Shown: positions 46,657 through 57,521, counted from the stretch's first letter. The stretch: 64,000 nucleotides of DNA from Cellulomonas sp. APG4 (GCF_009996735.1 NZ_JAACYI010000001.1:318522-382521); one strand, 5' to 3'. Translations and numbers: made by a program. The notes: generated from the letters alone by a model not told the origin.

Positions 46657-47484
46657 TCAGTCGACGTCCCAGGGCGCGACCGTCACGCCGTGACGAGCGA
46701 GGCGTTCGGCACCACCATCGGCAGCGGTCAGCACCCACAGACCGTCGGGGCCGATCGCGACCGTGTGCTCCCAGTGCGCTGCGCGCGAGCCGTCGACGGT
46801 CACGACGGTCCAGTCGTCCTCGAGCACCTGGGTCATCCGCGAGCCACGCGTGAGCATCGGCTCGATCGCGATGCACAGCCCGGGCCGAAGCCGTGGACCG
46901 CGCTCCCGGGTTCGGTAGTTGAGCACCTCCGGCGGCTGGTGCATCGCGGTACCGATGCCGTGGCCCACGTACTCCTGGACGATGCCGTACGTCGTCGGGG
47001 CCTCAGCCACCACGCCCTCGACGGCCTCGCCCACCACACCGAGCCTCTCCCCCGTCGCGAGCGCCGCGATCGCGGCCCACATCGCGTCCTCGGTGGTCTC
47101 GCTCAGTGCGACGTCGGCCGGGTCCGCCTCGGGCAGCACCGCCGTGAAGGCCGCGTCACCGTGCCAGCCGTCCACGATCGCCCCGCAGTCGACCGACACG
47201 ACGTCGCCCGGCTCGAGCACGCGCGATCCCGGGATGCCGTGGACGATCTCGTCGTTGACCGACACGCACAGCGTCGCGGGGTACCCGTGGTAGCCGAGGA
47301 AGGAGGGCGTCGCGCCCGCCTCGGCGATGACCGCGGCCGCGACCGCGTCGAGATCCGCCGTCGTCGCACCCGGACGCAACGCCTCGAGGACTGCGGCGTG
47401 CGCCTCGGCGACCACGAGGCCCGCGCGCCTCATCGCGCGCACCTGCGCGCCGGTCTTGATCTCGATCCGCTCGCGTCCGAACAC
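46657..47484 (-). CDS. map: Methionine aminopeptidase, type I
   Basis: The 275-residue enzyme removes N-terminal Met from new proteins. Metal ligands lie in VDCGAIVDGWHGDAAF (two Asp), GHGIGTAMHQ (His), AIEPM and WEHTVAIG (Glu). GTG 47484 gives MFGRERIEIKTGAQVRAMRRAG, the usual start of this class, 13 bases after the adk stop. Confidence 0.96.
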   Translation of the reverse strand: MFGRERIEIKTGAQVRAMRRAGLVVAEAHAAVLEALRPGATTADLDAVAAAVIAEAGATPSFLGYHGYPATLCVSVNDEIVHGIPGSRVLEPGDVVSVDCGAIVDGWHGDAAFTAVLPEADPADVALSETTEDAMWAAIAALATGERLGVVGEAVEGVVAEAPTTYGIVQEYVGHGIGTAMHQPPEVLNYRTRERGPRLRPGLCIAIEPMLTRGSRMTQVLEDDWTVVTVDGSRAAHWEHTVAIGPDGLWVLTAADGGAERLARHGVTVAPWDVD

Positions 47485-47497
47485 CGCCGTGCCGACC

Positions 47498-48082
47498 TCA
47501 GACCTGCGCGTCGAGGGACTCGAGGGCGGCGAGCAGACGCGCAGTGACGTCGTCGAGCTCGCCGATGCCGTCGACCTGGACGAGGAGCCCACGCTCCGCG
47601 TAGGCGGCGGTCAGCGGCGCCGTCTGCTCGGCGTAGATGTCGAGACGTCGCGCGATCGCCTCGTCGGTGTCGTCGGCCCGTCCCTCGACCTGCGCCCGCT
47701 TCTGGAGCCGTGCGAGCAGCTCCTCACGGTGCGCCGTGAGCTCGATCACGGCGTCGAGGCTCGCACCGGTGTCGGCGAGGATGCCGTCCAGCTCGACCAC
47801 CTGGGCGGCGTTGCGGGGGTACCCGTCGAGGATGAACCCGGAGGCCGCGTCCGCCTGCGCGAGCCGGTCGCGCACCATGTCGTTGGTCACCTCGTCGGGG
47901 ACGAGATCCCCCTTGGCCGTGATCTCCTGGACCAGCCGCCCCAACGGGGTCCCGGCCGAGATGTTGGCCCGGAAGATGTCACCGGTCGAGATGGCTGGGA
48001 CGCCGAGCCGCTCGGCGAGCCGCGCGGCCTGGGTGCCCTTGCCCGCTCCCTGCGGGCCCATGATCACCAGACGTGCGCTCAC
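47498..48082 (-). CDS. adk: Adenylate kinase
   Basis: The 194-residue enzyme interconverts ATP, AMP and ADP. Its P-loop is GPQGAGKG (9-16) with STGDIFRANI and DGYPRN. The LID is the short, zinc-free form (QVEGRADDTDEAIARRL). GTG 48082 overlaps the secY stop by four bases. Confidence 0.97.
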   Translation of the reverse strand: MSARLVIMGPQGAGKGTQAARLAERLGVPAISTGDIFRANISAGTPLGRLVQEITAKGDLVPDEVTNDMVRDRLAQADAASGFILDGYPRNAAQVVELDGILADTGASLDAVIELTAHREELLARLQKRAQVEGRADDTDEAIARRLDIYAEQTAPLTAAYAERGLLVQVDGIGELDDVTARLLAALESLDAQV

Positions 48083-49374
48083 CGGAGGAACCCTTCGTAG
48101 TGCCGCTGCTGGAGCTGCGACTCGATCTGCTTGACGGTCTCGAGGCCGACGCCGACGACGATGAGGATCGACGCGCCGCCGAACGGGATGTTGGTGCCGA
48201 CGCCGAGCACGATGAAGGCGATCAGCGGGATCAGCGCCACGAACGCCAGGTAGAGGGAGCCCGCCGCGAGCACCCGCGTCAGGACGTAGTCGAGGTACTC
48301 CGCCGTCGGGCGCCCCGCGCGGATGCCGGGGATGAACCCACCGTACTTCTTCATGTTGTCCGCGACCTCGTCCGGGTTGAACGTGATCGCCGTGTAGAAG
48401 TACGCGAAGAAGATGATCAGGACGAGGTACAGGCCGATGTTGAGCGGCGCCCCAGGGTCGGCGACGTTCTCGCTCACCCAGACCACCCAGTCGGCGGTCT
48501 GGTCCCCGAACTGCGCGATCAGCCCCGGGATCGCGAGCAGCGAGGACGCGAAGATCACCGGGATGATCCCCGCCATGTTGATCTTGATCGGGATGTAGGT
48601 GCTCGAGCCGCCGTACATCTTGCGCCCCACCATGCGCTTCGCGTACTGGACCGGGATGCGGCGCTGGGACTGCTCGACGAAGACCACGAGGCCGATGACG
48701 AGCACGATGATCACCATGACGATGGCGAACTTGGTGATGCCGTCGTCCGAGCCGGCGATCGACCACATCGCGGCCGGGAAGGTCGCGGCGATCGAGGTGA
48801 AGATGAGCAGCGACATGCCGTTGCCGATGCCCCGCTCGGTGATGAGCTCGCCCAGCCACATGATCAGCGTCGTGCCCGCGGTCATCGTGATGACCATCAG
48901 CACGATCGTCATGATCCCGTCGTTGGGGATGATCGGGACCGTGCAGCCCGGGAAGAGGAGGTCGTTGCGCGCCACGGTGATGACGGTCGTCGACTGGAGG
49001 ATCGCCAGGCCGATCGTCATGTAGCGCGTGTACTGCGTGAGCTGGGTCTGCCCCTGCTGGCCCTCCTTGTGGAGGGCCTCGAACCGTGGGATCACGACGC
49101 GCAACAGCTGCGTGATGATGCTCGCGGTGATGTAGGGCATGATCCCGAGCGCGAAGATCGACAGCTGCAGCAGCGCACCGCCGCTGAAGAGGTTGACGAG
49201 CCCGAGCAGCGTGTTGTCCTGCGACTGTGCCACGCACTGCTGCACGTTGGTGTAGTCGACGCCCGGCGTCGGGATGAACGACCCGACACGGAAGATCGCC
49301 ATGATCGAGATCGTGAACAGCAGCTTGCGCCGCAGGTCGGGCGTCCGGAACGCCCGCACGAATGCGCTGAGCAC
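48079..49374 (-). CDS. secY: Protein translocase subunit SecY
   Basis: The 431-residue channel protein has ten membrane segments. Typical features are FRVGSFIPTPGVD, the plug region FSGGALLQLSIFALGIMPYI (in parts) and the cytoplasmic loop RRIPVQYAKR. GTG 49374 follows AGGAGGACT. A hairpin and a possible TAGGGT -10 (49473-49468) upstream suggest a transcript distinct from the spc operon. Confidence 0.99.
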   Translation of the reverse strand: MLSAFVRAFRTPDLRRKLLFTISIMAIFRVGSFIPTPGVDYTNVQQCVAQSQDNTLLGLVNLFSGGALLQLSIFALGIMPYITASIITQLLRVVIPRFEALHKEGQQGQTQLTQYTRYMTIGLAILQSTTVITVARNDLLFPGCTVPIIPNDGIMTIVLMVITMTAGTTLIMWLGELITERGIGNGMSLLIFTSIAATFPAAMWSIAGSDDGITKFAIVMVIIVLVIGLVVFVEQSQRRIPVQYAKRMVGRKMYGGSSTYIPIKINMAGIIPVIFASSLLAIPGLIAQFGDQTADWVVWVSENVADPGAPLNIGLYLVLIIFFAYFYTAITFNPDEVADNMKKYGGFIPGIRAGRPTAEYLDYVLTRVLAAGSLYLAFVALIPLIAFIVLGVGTNIPFGGASILIVVGVGLETVKQIESQLQQRHYEGFLR

Positions 49375-49496
49375 TAGTCCTCCTGCTCCGCCCGAGGGCG
49401 GGGTGTCGTCATGCCGCCGACCGGCGGGCAGGGTGTTCCCCGCCCGGTCCCGCGCACGGCCCCTGGCACCCTAGCCGAGACCGCGGACCGGACGGC

Positions 49497-49528
49497 GCAG
49501 GGGCCGGGGATGTCTCCCCGGCCCCTGC
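49497..49528 (-). terminator. Terminator-like hairpin between rplO and secY
   Basis: Fourteen-base arms (49497-49510 and 49515-49528) with a four-base loop start eight bases after the rplO stop. Confidence 0.8.
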
Positions 49529-49535
49529 CGGCCGC

Positions 49536-50264
49536 TCAGTCCTGGATCGTGCCGCCGGCCGCGAGGATCTTCTCGCGCGCCGAGGCCGACACCTTCTGCA
49601 CGGCGACCGTGAGCTTCACGCCCACGTCGCCGTTGCCGAGCACCTTCACCGGCGAGCCCTTGCGGACCGCGCCCTTGGAGACGAGGTCCTCGACCGTCAC
49701 GTCGCCACCCTGCGGGTAGAGCGCCGCGAGGGTGTCGAGGTTCACGACCTGGTACTCGGTGCGGAACGGGTTCTTGAAGCCACGCAGCTTCGGCAGCCGC
49801 ATGTGCATCGGCATCTGGCCGCCCTCGAACCGCTCAGGCACCTGGTAGCGGGCCTTGGTGCCCTTGGTGCCGCGACCGGCCGTCTTGCCCTTCGACGCCT
49901 CACCACGACCCACGCGGGTCTTGGCGGTGTGCGCGCCCGGGGCCGGACGCAGGTGGTGCAGCTTGAGGGTGCCACCGGCGCCCTCGGCCTTCGCCGCTGC
50001 GCGGGCCGCCGCCGCGGCCGAGGTGGCCTTGGCGGACGCCGGCTTCTCCGCGGCCGACGAGCTCGCCTTCGAGGCGGGCTTCTTCTCGGCAGCGGCCTTG
50101 GTCGTCGCGGGCTTCTCCGCCGCGGCCTTGGCGGCGGGCTTCTTGGCGGCAGCCGTCTTGGTCGCGGGCTTCTTCTCCGCGGCCGTGGCCTTGGCGCCCG
50201 ACGTCGCGGGTGCCTTCTTCTCGGTCGAGGCCGCAGCCTCGTCCTTCTTCTTGGACTCTGCCAT
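49536..50264 (-). CDS. rplO: 50S ribosomal protein L15 with long N-terminal extension
   Basis: The core (about 99-242: [30 protein letters not shown]) is normal L15. Before it lie about 98 residues of Ala/Lys/Pro/Thr repeats ([19 protein letters not shown]-like), resembling a histone-H1 tail. ATG 50264 follows GGAGGTGG within rpmD, and no start closer to the core has such a site. Ordinary L15 is about 147 residues, so the protein is two-thirds longer. Confidence 0.95.
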   Translation of the reverse strand: MAESKKKDEAAASTEKKAPATSGAKATAAEKKPATKTAAAKKPAAKAAAEKPATTKAAAEKKPASKASSSAAEKPASAKATSAAAAARAAAKAEGAGGTLKLHHLRPAPGAHTAKTRVGRGEASKGKTAGRGTKGTKARYQVPERFEGGQMPMHMRLPKLRGFKNPFRTEYQVVNLDTLAALYPQGGDVTVEDLVSKGAVRKGSPVKVLGNGDVGVKLTVAVQKVSASAREKILAAGGTIQD

Positions 50265-50266
50265 GG

Positions 50267-50449
50267 TCAGTCCACCTCCTCCACGGCGACGAGGTGCGCC
50301 ACCGTCACGACCATGCCGCGGATCTCCGGACGGTCCTCCTTGACGACGACGTCGCCGATGCGCTTGAGGCCGAGGGTCCGCAGCGTGTCGCGCTGGTTCT
50401 GCTTGCCGCCGATGGCGGACTTGGTCTGGGTCACCTTGAGCCGGGCCAT
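50267..50449 (-). CDS. rpmD: 50S ribosomal protein L30
   Basis: The 60-residue L30 starts [20 protein letters not shown] and ends in [12 protein letters not shown]. The ATG shares one base with the rpsE stop (TGATG). Confidence 0.98.
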   Translation of the reverse strand: MARLKVTQTKSAIGGKQNQRDTLRTLGLKRIGDVVVKEDRPEIRGMVVTVAHLVAVEEVD

Positions 50450-51084
50450 CAGGCACCTGCCTTCTCGGCCAGACCCTGCGCGCGGGCGCGCAGCATCGGG
50501 GCCGGGGCGACGTGCTCGACCGAGAGCCCACGGCGCGCGGCCACGGCCTCCGGCTCCTCGAGCCCGCGCAGCGCGGCCACCGTGGCGTGCACGATGTTGA
50601 TCGCGTTGCTCGAGCCCATCGACTTCGACAGCACGTCGTGGATGCCGGCGCACTCGAGGACGGCGCGCACCGGACCGCCGGCGATCACACCGGTACCCGG
50701 CGACGCGGGACGAAGGAACACGACGCCGGCCGCGGCCTCGCCCGTGATCGGGTGCGGGATGGTGCCCTGGATGCGGGGGACGCGGAAGAAGCTCTTCTTG
50801 GCCTCCTCGACACCCTTCGCGATCGCGGCGGGCACCTCCTTGGCCTTCCCGTAGCCGACGCCCACGGTGCCGTCGCCGTCGCCGACCACGACGAGCGCGG
50901 TGAAGCTGAAGCGGCGGCCACCCTTGACGACCTTCGAGACGCGGTTGATGGTCACCACGCGCTCGACGAAGGCGCTCTTCTCGGCGGCGTCGCCACGGCG
51001 TCCGCCGTCGCGGCGGCCACCGTCACGACGGTCTCCGCCGGCACCGCCCTGGGCGCCGGTGTTGCTGCGCTGAGGTGCAGCCAT
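50449..51084 (-). CDS. rpsE: 30S ribosomal protein S5
   Basis: The 211-residue S5 has an Arg/Gly/Asp-rich N-terminal extension ([14 protein letters not shown]) before the core [20 protein letters not shown]. It also has [12 protein letters not shown] and [13 protein letters not shown]. It takes part in decoding accuracy and mRNA unwinding. Confidence 0.98.
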   Translation of the reverse strand: MAAPQRSNTGAQGGAGGDRRDGGRRDGGRRGDAAEKSAFVERVVTINRVSKVVKGGRRFSFTALVVVGDGDGTVGVGYGKAKEVPAAIAKGVEEAKKSFFRVPRIQGTIPHPITGEAAAGVVFLRPASPGTGVIAGGPVRAVLECAGIHDVLSKSMGSSNAINIVHATVAALRGLEEPEAVAARRGLSVEHVAPAPMLRARAQGLAEKAGA

Positions 51085-51127
51085 CAGTGGTTCCTCTGCT
51101 TCCGTACGGTCATGGTTCGGGTCGCGG

Positions 51128-51499
51128 TCACAGGTTCAGCCCGCCCTCGCGAGCGCCCTCGGCGACCGCAGCCACCCGACCGTGGTACTTGTTGCCGCCA
51201 CGGTCGAAGACCACGGCCTCGACACCGGCGGCCTTGGCGCGCTCCGCCACGAGCTCGCCCACCCGGCGGGCCTTGGCGGTCTTGTCGCCCTCCATCCCAC
51301 GCAGGTCGGCCTCGAGGGTCGACGCGGAGGCCAGGGTGCGACCCAGGGCGTCGTCGACGACCTGGGCGACCATGTGGCGGCTCGAGCGGCTGACGACGAG
51401 GCGCGGGCGCGCCGCGCTGCCGACGACCTTCTTGCGCAGGCGGAGGTGGCGGCGGGCACGCGCGACGGCCTTGCCCTTGCCGCGGATCGTGAGTGCCAT
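51128..51499 (-). CDS. rplR: 50S ribosomal protein L18
   Basis: The 123-residue 5S-rRNA-binding protein has [19 protein letters not shown] and the C-terminal [23 protein letters not shown] 51499 (overlapping the rplF stop by one base) is chosen over the adjacent GTG. Confidence 0.97.
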   Translation of the reverse strand: MALTIRGKGKAVARARRHLRLRKKVVGSAARPRLVVSRSSRHMVAQVVDDALGRTLASASTLEADLRGMEGDKTAKARRVGELVAERAKAAGVEAVVFDRGGNKYHGRVAAVAEGAREGGLNL

Positions 51500-52035
51500 C
51501 ACTTACCAGCCTTTCCGGCCTTGCGGCGGACGACCTCGCCCGCGTAACGCACGCCCTTGCCCTTGTACGGCTCGGGCTTGCGGATCTTGCGGATGTTCGC
51601 GGCGACCTCGCCGACCTGCTGCTTGTCGATGCCGCTGACCGAGAACTTCGTCGGCGACTCGACGGCGAAGCTGATGCCCTCGGGGGCCGACACGACGACC
51701 GGGTGGCTGAAGCCGAGCGCGAACTCGAGGTCCGAGCCCTTGGCCGTCACGCGGTAACCGGTACCGACGATCTCGAGCTTCTTGGTGTAGCCCTCCGTCA
51801 CGCCCGTGACCAGGTTGGCCAGGAGGGTGCGGGTGAGCCCGTGCAGCGAACGCGACGCGCGCTCGTCGTCCGGACGGTTCACCACCAGGGTGCCGTCCTC
51901 CTGCGCCACCGTGATGGGGCTGGGAACGGTGTGCGTCAGGGTCCCCTTGGGGCCCTTCACGGTCACGATCGCGTCAGCGATCGTCACGTCCACGCCGGTC
52001 GGGACCGGGACGGGGACCTTGCCGATTCGAGACAT
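51499..52035 (-). CDS. rplF: 50S ribosomal protein L6
   Basis: The 178-residue L6 starts [19 protein letters not shown] and ends [19 protein letters not shown]. It lies near the factor-binding site of the large subunit. Confidence 0.98.
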   Translation of the reverse strand: MSRIGKVPVPVPTGVDVTIADAIVTVKGPKGTLTHTVPSPITVAQEDGTLVVNRPDDERASRSLHGLTRTLLANLVTGVTEGYTKKLEIVGTGYRVTAKGSDLEFALGFSHPVVVSAPEGISFAVESPTKFSVSGIDKQQVGEVAANIRKIRKPEPYKGKGVRYAGEVVRRKAGKAGK

Positions 52036-52059
52036 GGCGCTCTCCTCTCGGTCTCGGGG

Positions 52060-52458
52060 TTACCAGACGTAGGCGAGGACTTCCCCACCCACGCCCTTCG
52101 TGGCGGCCTGCTTGTCGGTGAGGAGGCCGGAGGACGTGGACAGGATCGCCACGCCCAGGCCGCCCAGCACGCGGGGCAGGTTGGTCGACTTCGCGTACAC
52201 GCGCAGGCCCGGCTTGGACACGCGGCGGACGCCCGCGAGCGAGCGCTCACGGTTCGGGCCGAACTTGAGCTGGATCGTCAGGTTCTTGCCCACGGTCGCG
52301 TCCTCGACACCCCAGCCGGCGATGTAGCCCTCGGCCTGGAGGATCTCCGCGATGTTCGCCTTCAGCTTGCTGTAGGGCATCGTCACGGAGTCGTGGTACG
52401 CGGAGTTCGCGTTACGCAGACGCGTCAGCATGTCTGCGATCGGATCGGTCATCGTCAT
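52060..52458 (-). CDS. rpsH: 30S ribosomal protein S8
   Basis: The 132-residue S8 starts [18 protein letters not shown] and ends [13 protein letters not shown]. The first ATG (52458) and an in-frame ATG six bases later (52452) are both possible. In E. coli S8 autoregulates the spc operon; no such site is assigned here. Confidence 0.97.
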   Translation of the reverse strand: MTMTDPIADMLTRLRNANSAYHDSVTMPYSKLKANIAEILQAEGYIAGWGVEDATVGKNLTIQLKFGPNRERSLAGVRRVSKPGLRVYAKSTNLPRVLGGLGVAILSTSSGLLTDKQAATKGVGGEVLAYVW

Positions 52459-52525
52459 CGGGCTTGTGCCCTTCCTCGCCGGGGTATCCCCGCGCCGCAG
52501 CGCAAGGGGACCTGCGACGTAGTGG

Positions 52526-52711
52526 TTACCAGCTGCTCTTGGTGACGCCGGGGAGCTCGCCGCGGTGCGCCATCTCGCGCAGGCAGATGCGGCAGAGGCC
52601 GAACTTGCGGTACACGGAGTGCGGACGACCGCACCGCTGGCACCGGGTATAGGCGCGGACAGCGAACTTGGGCTTCCGCGCCGCCTTCTGGATCAGGGCA
52701 GTCTTCGCCAT
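52526..52711 (-). CDS. rpsZ: 30S ribosomal protein S14, zinc-binding type
   Basis: The 61-residue S14 is the short C+ form with [24 protein letters not shown] in two parts, giving four zinc cysteines. It starts two bases after the preceding rplE stop. Confidence 0.98.
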   Translation of the reverse strand: MAKTALIQKAARKPKFAVRAYTRCQRCGRPHSVYRKFGLCRICLREMAHRGELPGVTKSSW

Positions 52712-52712
52712 G

Positions 52713-53276
52713 TCAGTTCTCCTTGAACGGGAAGCCCAGACGGCGGAGCAGCGAACGGCCCTCGTCGTCGGTGGTCGCGGTCGTCACGATCGTGATGTCC
52801 ATGCCACGCTGCCGGTCCGTCTTGTCCGGGTCGATCTCGTGGAACATCACCTGCTCGGTCAGGCCGAAGGTGTAGTTGCCGTGGCCGTCGAACTGCTTCG
52901 GCGACAGGCCGCGGAAGTCGCGGATGCGCGGCAGGGCGAGGTTGACGAGCCGGTCGGTGAACTCCCACATGCGGTCACCCCGCAGCGTGACGTGGGCGCC
53001 GATGGGCATGCCCTCGCGGAGCTTGAACTGCGCGATGGACTTGCGCGCCTTGGTCACCTGCGGCTTCTGCCCGGTGATCAGCGTGAGGTCGCGGATCGCA
53101 CCCTCGATCAGCTTCGAGTCACGCGCGGCCTCCCCGACACCCATGTTCACCACGATCTTGGTGAGCCGGGCGACCTGGTTGACGTTCGCGTGGCCGAACT
53201 CCTCGCGGAGCGCGGGGATGATCTCCTCGGCGTAGCGGGTCTTGAGCCGCGGTGCGGCGACGGTGGTCTCGCTCAT
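52713..53276 (-). CDS. rplE: 50S ribosomal protein L5
   Basis: The 187-residue L5 binds 5S rRNA and the P-site tRNA elbow. [16 protein letters not shown] and [11 protein letters not shown] are typical. It shares one base with the rplX stop. Confidence 0.98.
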   Translation of the reverse strand: MSETTVAAPRLKTRYAEEIIPALREEFGHANVNQVARLTKIVVNMGVGEAARDSKLIEGAIRDLTLITGQKPQVTKARKSIAQFKLREGMPIGAHVTLRGDRMWEFTDRLVNLALPRIRDFRGLSPKQFDGHGNYTFGLTEQVMFHEIDPDKTDRQRGMDITIVTTATTDDEGRSLLRRLGFPFKEN

Positions 53277-53617
53277 CAGATGTCCTTACCGGAGCGCTTG
53301 GCCACGCGGACCCGGACGGTACGCGTCCGCCCGTCACGCTCGATCTCCTCGGTGCGGTACCCGACCCGGGTGCCCTTCTTGGTCTCCGGGTCGACCAGCA
53401 TCACGTTGCTGACGTGGATCGGGGCCTCGACGGTCTCGATGCCACCGGTGCGGCTGCCGCGGTTCGTCTGGCCGGCCTTGACGTGCTTGGTCACACGCTG
53501 CACGCCCTCGACGACCACACGGTCCGCATCCTTGACGACCTCGAGCACGCGACCCTGCTTACCCTTGTCGCGGCCCGCGATGACGACCACGAGGTCGCCC
53601 TTCTTGATCTTGGCCAT
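53276..53617 (-). CDS. rplX: 50S ribosomal protein L24
   Basis: The 113-residue KOW-domain protein starts [20 protein letters not shown] and initiates 50S assembly. Only one base separates it from the rplN stop. Confidence 0.98.
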   Translation of the reverse strand: MAKIKKGDLVVVIAGRDKGKQGRVLEVVKDADRVVVEGVQRVTKHVKAGQTNRGSRTGGIETVEAPIHVSNVMLVDPETKKGTRVGYRTEEIERDGRTRTVRVRVAKRSGKDI

Positions 53618-53618
53618 G

Positions 53619-53987
53619 TCAGAGCACCTCCGGTGCCAGCGAGATGATCTTCATGAACTTCTTGTCGCGCAGCTCGCGGCCCACCGGGCCGAAGATGCGC
53701 GTACCACGCGGCTCGCCGTCGCCCTTGAGGATCACGGCGGCGTTCTCGTCGAACTTGATGTACGAGCCGTCGGGCCGGCGGCGCTCCTTGGTGGTGCGCA
53801 CGACCACGGCCTTGACGACGTCGCCCTTCTTGACGTTGCCGCCCGGGATCGCGTCCTTCACGGTGGCGACGATGACGTCGCCGATACCGGCGTAGCGACG
53901 GCCGGAACCGCCGAGAACACGGATGCAGAGGATCTGCTTCGCTCCCGTGTTGTCGGCGACCTTGAGTCGCGACTCCTGCTGGATCAT
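53619..53987 (-). CDS. rplN: 50S ribosomal protein L14
   Basis: The 122-residue L14 has [17 protein letters not shown] and the ending [12 protein letters not shown]. It forms an intersubunit bridge. The 111 bases between it and rpsQ hold no recognisable element. Confidence 0.98.
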   Translation of the reverse strand: MIQQESRLKVADNTGAKQILCIRVLGGSGRRYAGIGDVIVATVKDAIPGGNVKKGDVVKAVVVRTTKERRRPDGSYIKFDENAAVILKGDGEPRGTRIFGPVGRELRDKKFMKIISLAPEVL

Positions 53988-54098
53988 CTACCTACTCCTG
54001 TCGTCTGGCCGGTTCTCGACGTGTGCTGGCCGAGCCTTGCCGGAACGGATGTCTGTGGTCGGGCTGCGGACCGCGGCCGAGGCCGCGCGCCGGTCCGG

Positions 54099-54398
54099 TT
54101 ACTTCGCCTTCTCCAGGATCTCCACCACGCGCCACCGCTTGGTGGCCGAGAGCGGGCGGGTCTCCATGATCAGAACCAGGTCGCCCGCACCGGCCGCGTT
54201 GGCCTCGTCGTGCGCCTTGACCTTGCTCGTGCGTCGCATGACCTTGCCGTAGAGCGGGTGCTTGACCCGGTCCTCGACCTCGACCACGACGGTCTTGTCC
54301 ATCTTGTCGCTCACGACGTAGCCGCGCCGCGTCTTGCGGTACGGGCGGTGGCTCTCCGTGGCGGCCTGCGCGTCGGCGCCGGTGCTTGCTGTGCTCAT
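54099..54398 (-). CDS. rpsQ: 30S ribosomal protein S17
   Basis: The 99-residue S17 core is [23 protein letters not shown] 54398 is chosen because GAGAGG stands six bases before it. A GTG at 54416, which overlaps the rpmC stop as GTGA, would add six residues and cannot be excluded. Confidence 0.95.
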   Translation of the reverse strand: MSTASTGADAQAATESHRPYRKTRRGYVVSDKMDKTVVVEVEDRVKHPLYGKVMRRTSKVKAHDEANAAGAGDLVLIMETRPLSATKRWRVVEILEKAK

Positions 54399-54412
54399 CG
54401 TTTGCCTCTCGC

Positions 54413-54655
54413 TCACTCAGCGCTGGGGCTGGGTGCGGTACGGATGCCGAGCTCGCGCTCACGCAGGATCGTGTAGATCCGGGCGATGTCGCGGCGCACG
54501 GCCTTCAGACGCCCGTGGCTCTCGAGCTGACCCGTGGCGGACTGGAAGCGGAGGTTGAACAGCTCCTCCTTGGCCTTCTTCAGCTCGGCGACGAGGGTCT
54601 CGTCGTCCATGCCGTCGAGCTCGGCCGGAGCCAGCTCCTTCGACCCAATGGCCAT
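54413..54655 (-). CDS. rpmC: 50S ribosomal protein L29
   Basis: The 80-residue L29 at the exit-tunnel rim has [20 protein letters not shown] and [11 protein letters not shown]. Its ATG shares one base with the rplP stop (TGATG). Confidence 0.97.
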   Translation of the reverse strand: MAIGSKELAPAELDGMDDETLVAELKKAKEELFNLRFQSATGQLESHGRLKAVRRDIARIYTILRERELGIRTAPSPSAE

Positions 54656-55074
54656 CAGTTGCCACCACCCTCGCGTGCCACGAAGCGGCACTTCATCGGA
54701 AGCTTGTGCATCGCACGACGCATCGCCTCACGGGCGAGCGGCTCCGGCACACCCGCGAGCTCGAAGAGCACGCGGCCGGGCTTGACGTTGGCGACCCACC
54801 ACTCGGGGGACCCCTTGCCCGAGCCCATGCGGGTCTCGGCCGGCTTCTTCGTCAGAGGCCGGTCGGGGTAGATGTTGATCCAGACCTTGCCACCACGCTT
54901 GATGTGACGGGTCATGGCGATACGAGCAGCCTCGATCTGCCGGTTGGTGACGTAGGCGGGCTCGAGGGCCTGGATGCCGAAGTCGCCGAACGCGATCGTC
55001 GTGCCACCCTTCGCCGCGCCCGAGCGCGACGGGTGGTGCTGCTTGCGGTGCTTGAGCCTGCGCGGGATCAGCAT
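54655..55074 (-). CDS. rplP: 50S ribosomal protein L16
   Basis: The 139-residue L16 starts [19 protein letters not shown] and has [20 protein letters not shown], near the A-site tRNA elbow. It lies two bases after rpsC. Confidence 0.98.
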   Translation of the reverse strand: MLIPRRLKHRKQHHPSRSGAAKGGTTIAFGDFGIQALEPAYVTNRQIEAARIAMTRHIKRGGKVWINIYPDRPLTKKPAETRMGSGKGSPEWWVANVKPGRVLFELAGVPEPLAREAMRRAMHKLPMKCRFVAREGGGN

Positions 55075-55076
55075 GC

Positions 55077-55889
55077 TCAGGCCTCCGTTCCGGACTCGGT
55101 CGCGGCCGGGGCCGGGGCCTCGGCGGCGGGCTGCTGCTCGGCGGCGGCAGGAGCGTCGGTGCGCTCGCGACGAGCGCCGCCACGGGGACGGTCACCACGC
55201 GGGCCGCGACCGCGCGGAGCCGCGCTGGCCTGCTCGCGCGCGAACTCCTTCTCGGTCATGTCGCCCTTGTAGATCCAGACCTTGACGCCGATCTGGCCGA
55301 ACGTGGTGCGTGCCTCGAACGTGCCGAAGTCGATGTTGGCGCGGAGCGTGTGCAGCGGCACTCGTCCCTCGCGGTAGAACTCCGACCGGCTCATCTCGGC
55401 GCCGCCGAGGCGTCCCGAGCACTGCACCCGGATGCCCTTCGCGCCGGCGCGCTGGGCCGACTGCATGCCCTTGCGCATCGCGCGACGGAACGAGACACGG
55501 CTCGCCAGCTGCTCGGCAATGCCCTGCGCCACCAGCTGCGCCTCGATCTCGGCGTTCTTGACCTCGAGGATGTTGAGCTGCACCTGCTTGCCCGTGAGCT
55601 TCTCGAGCTCACCGCGGATGCGGTCGGCCTCGGCGCCGCGGCGGCCGATGACGATGCCGGGGCGCGCGGTGTGGATGTCGACCCGCACGCGGTCACGCGT
55701 GCGCTCGATCTCGACCTTCGCGATGCCGGCACGCTCGAGACCCGTCGACATGAGCTTGCGGATCTGCACGTCCTCGCGGACGTAGTCACGGTAGCGCTGC
55801 CCGGGCTTGGTGCTGTCGGCGAACCAGCGCGACCGGTGGTCGGTGGTGATCCCGAGGCGGTACCCGTGCGGGTTGACCTTCTGTCCCAC
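55077..55889 (-). CDS. rpsC: 30S ribosomal protein S3
   Basis: The 270-residue S3 has the KH domain [20 protein letters not shown] and the mRNA-entry face. A low-complexity Arg/Gly/Ala/Pro tail follows from about residue 215. GTG 55889 overlaps the rplV stop by one base. Confidence 0.98.
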   Translation of the reverse strand: MGQKVNPHGYRLGITTDHRSRWFADSTKPGQRYRDYVREDVQIRKLMSTGLERAGIAKVEIERTRDRVRVDIHTARPGIVIGRRGAEADRIRGELEKLTGKQVQLNILEVKNAEIEAQLVAQGIAEQLASRVSFRRAMRKGMQSAQRAGAKGIRVQCSGRLGGAEMSRSEFYREGRVPLHTLRANIDFGTFEARTTFGQIGVKVWIYKGDMTEKEFAREQASAAPRGRGPRGDRPRGGARRERTDAPAAAEQQPAAEAPAPAATESGTEA

Positions 55890-56287
55890 TATCGGGTCCT
55901 TCCCTTCGTGCTCGAGGCGGAGGCGGCGCCGGCCCGCTGCGGGGCGGGCGCGACGACCACGGTGATGTGGCTCGTGCGCTTGAGGATCCGCGAGGCGCGA
56001 CCCTGCGCGCGCGGGCGGAACCGCTTGAGCGTCGGACCCTCGTCCACGTACGCGGCCGAGACCACGAGCGACGAGGCGTCGAAGGCCTCGTTCGCGCGGT
56101 CCGCCTTGACGCGGGCGTTGGCGATCGCGCTCTCGACGACCTTGCGGACGGTCTCCCCCGCGGCCTGCGGCGCGAACTTCAGCGTCGCGACGGCCTCGTC
56201 GGCCTGCTTGCCACGGATGAGGTCCACGACGCGCCGGGCCTTCTGGGGCGTGACGCGGACGAACCGCGCCTGCGCCTTGGCTTCCAT
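55889..56287 (-). CDS. rplV: 50S ribosomal protein L22
   Basis: The 132-residue L22 reaches into the exit tunnel. [18 protein letters not shown] and the tunnel loop [17 protein letters not shown] are present. ATG 56287 follows a weak AGGA; ATG 56314 lacks any such site. Confidence 0.97.
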   Translation of the reverse strand: MEAKAQARFVRVTPQKARRVVDLIRGKQADEAVATLKFAPQAAGETVRKVVESAIANARVKADRANEAFDASSLVVSAAYVDEGPTLKRFRPRAQGRASRILKRTSHITVVVAPAPQRAGAASASSTKGRTR

Positions 56288-56353
56288 TGCTGTCCTGCCT
56301 TCTTCTGTCGTCATCGGACTACCTACGACCTGCCGCTGCTGGACCCCGACGGG

Positions 56354-56635
56354 TCAGCGGCGACGGCCCTTGCGGTCGTCCTTCTCGTGGCCGCGGAACG
56401 TCCGCGTCGGGGCGAACTCGCCGAGCTTGTGGCCGACCATCGACTCGGTCACGAAGACCGGGACGTGCTTGCGACCGTCGTGGACGGCGAAGGTGTGGCC
56501 GAGGAAGTCGGGCGTGATCATCGACCGGCGGGACCAGGTCTTGATGACCGCCTTGGTGCCCTTCTCGTTCTGGACGTCCACCTTCTTCTGCAGGTGGCCG
56601 TCCACGAAGGGGCCCTTCTTGAGGCTGCGTGGCAT
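56354..56635 (-). CDS. rpsS: 30S ribosomal protein S19
   Basis: The 93-residue S19 starts [19 protein letters not shown] and ends in the usual basic tail. It contacts the 16S rRNA head and S13. Confidence 0.98.
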   Translation of the reverse strand: MPRSLKKGPFVDGHLQKKVDVQNEKGTKAVIKTWSRRSMITPDFLGHTFAVHDGRKHVPVFVTESMVGHKLGEFAPTRTFRGHEKDDRKGRRR

Positions 56636-56650
56636 CGGTCAGGCTCCTTC

Positions 56651-57487
56651 TCAGCGCTTCTTGCCGGTGCGGCGACGACGGACGATGAGCTTGTCGCTCG
56701 GCTTGTTCGGACGGCGTGTCCGGCCCTCGGGCTGACCCCACGGGCTGACCGGGTGGCGGCCACCCGAGGTCTTGCCCTCGCCACCACCGTGCGGGTGGTC
56801 GATCGGGTTCATCGCGACACCGCGGACCGAGGGGCGCTTGCCCTTCCAGCGCATCCGACCGGCCTTGCCCCAGTTGATGTTCGACTGTTCGGCGTTGCCG
56901 ACCTCGCCGACCGTCGCGCGGCAGCGCAGGTCGACGTTGCGGATCTCACCCGACGGCATGCGCAGCTGCGCGTACGGACCGTCCTTCGCGACGAGCTGCA
57001 CCGAGGCACCCGCCGACCGCGCGATCTTGGCACCGCCACCAGGGCGGAGCTCGATCGCGTGGATGACCGTACCCGTGGGGATGTTCCGCAGCGGGAGGTT
57101 GTTGCCGGGCTTGATGTCGGCCGAGGCGCCGTTCTCGACGACGTCACCCTGCGCGAGCTTGTTGGGCGCGATGATGTAGCGCTTCTCGCCGTCCGCGTAG
57201 TGCAGCAGGGCGATGCGCGCCGTGCGGTTCGGGTCGTACTCGATGTGAGCGACCTTGGCCGGCACGCCGTCCTTGTCGTGGCGACGGAAGTCGATCACGC
57301 GGTAGGCACGCTTGTGGCCGCCACCCTGGTGGCGCATCGTGACGCGGCCCGTGCTGTTGCGGCCACCGGTCTTGTGGAGCGGCCGGACGAGCGACTTCTC
57401 GGGCTCGGAACGCGTGATCTCGACGAAGTCGGCGACGCTCGAGCCACGACGGCCGGGCGTCGTCGGCTTGTACTTACGGATTCCCAT
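56651..57487 (-). CDS. rplB: 50S ribosomal protein L2
   Basis: The 278-residue L2 has the conserved C-terminal [20 protein letters not shown] close to the peptidyl-transferase centre. ATG 57487 ([15 protein letters not shown]) is the standard start. Confidence 0.99.
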   Translation of the reverse strand: MGIRKYKPTTPGRRGSSVADFVEITRSEPEKSLVRPLHKTGGRNSTGRVTMRHQGGGHKRAYRVIDFRRHDKDGVPAKVAHIEYDPNRTARIALLHYADGEKRYIIAPNKLAQGDVVENGASADIKPGNNLPLRNIPTGTVIHAIELRPGGGAKIARSAGASVQLVAKDGPYAQLRMPSGEIRNVDLRCRATVGEVGNAEQSNINWGKAGRMRWKGKRPSVRGVAMNPIDHPHGGGEGKTSGGRHPVSPWGQPEGRTRRPNKPSDKLIVRRRRTGKKR

Positions 57488-57521
57488 GGAGGTCAGTCCC
57501 TTGTGTCTCGTCGGTCCGGCG

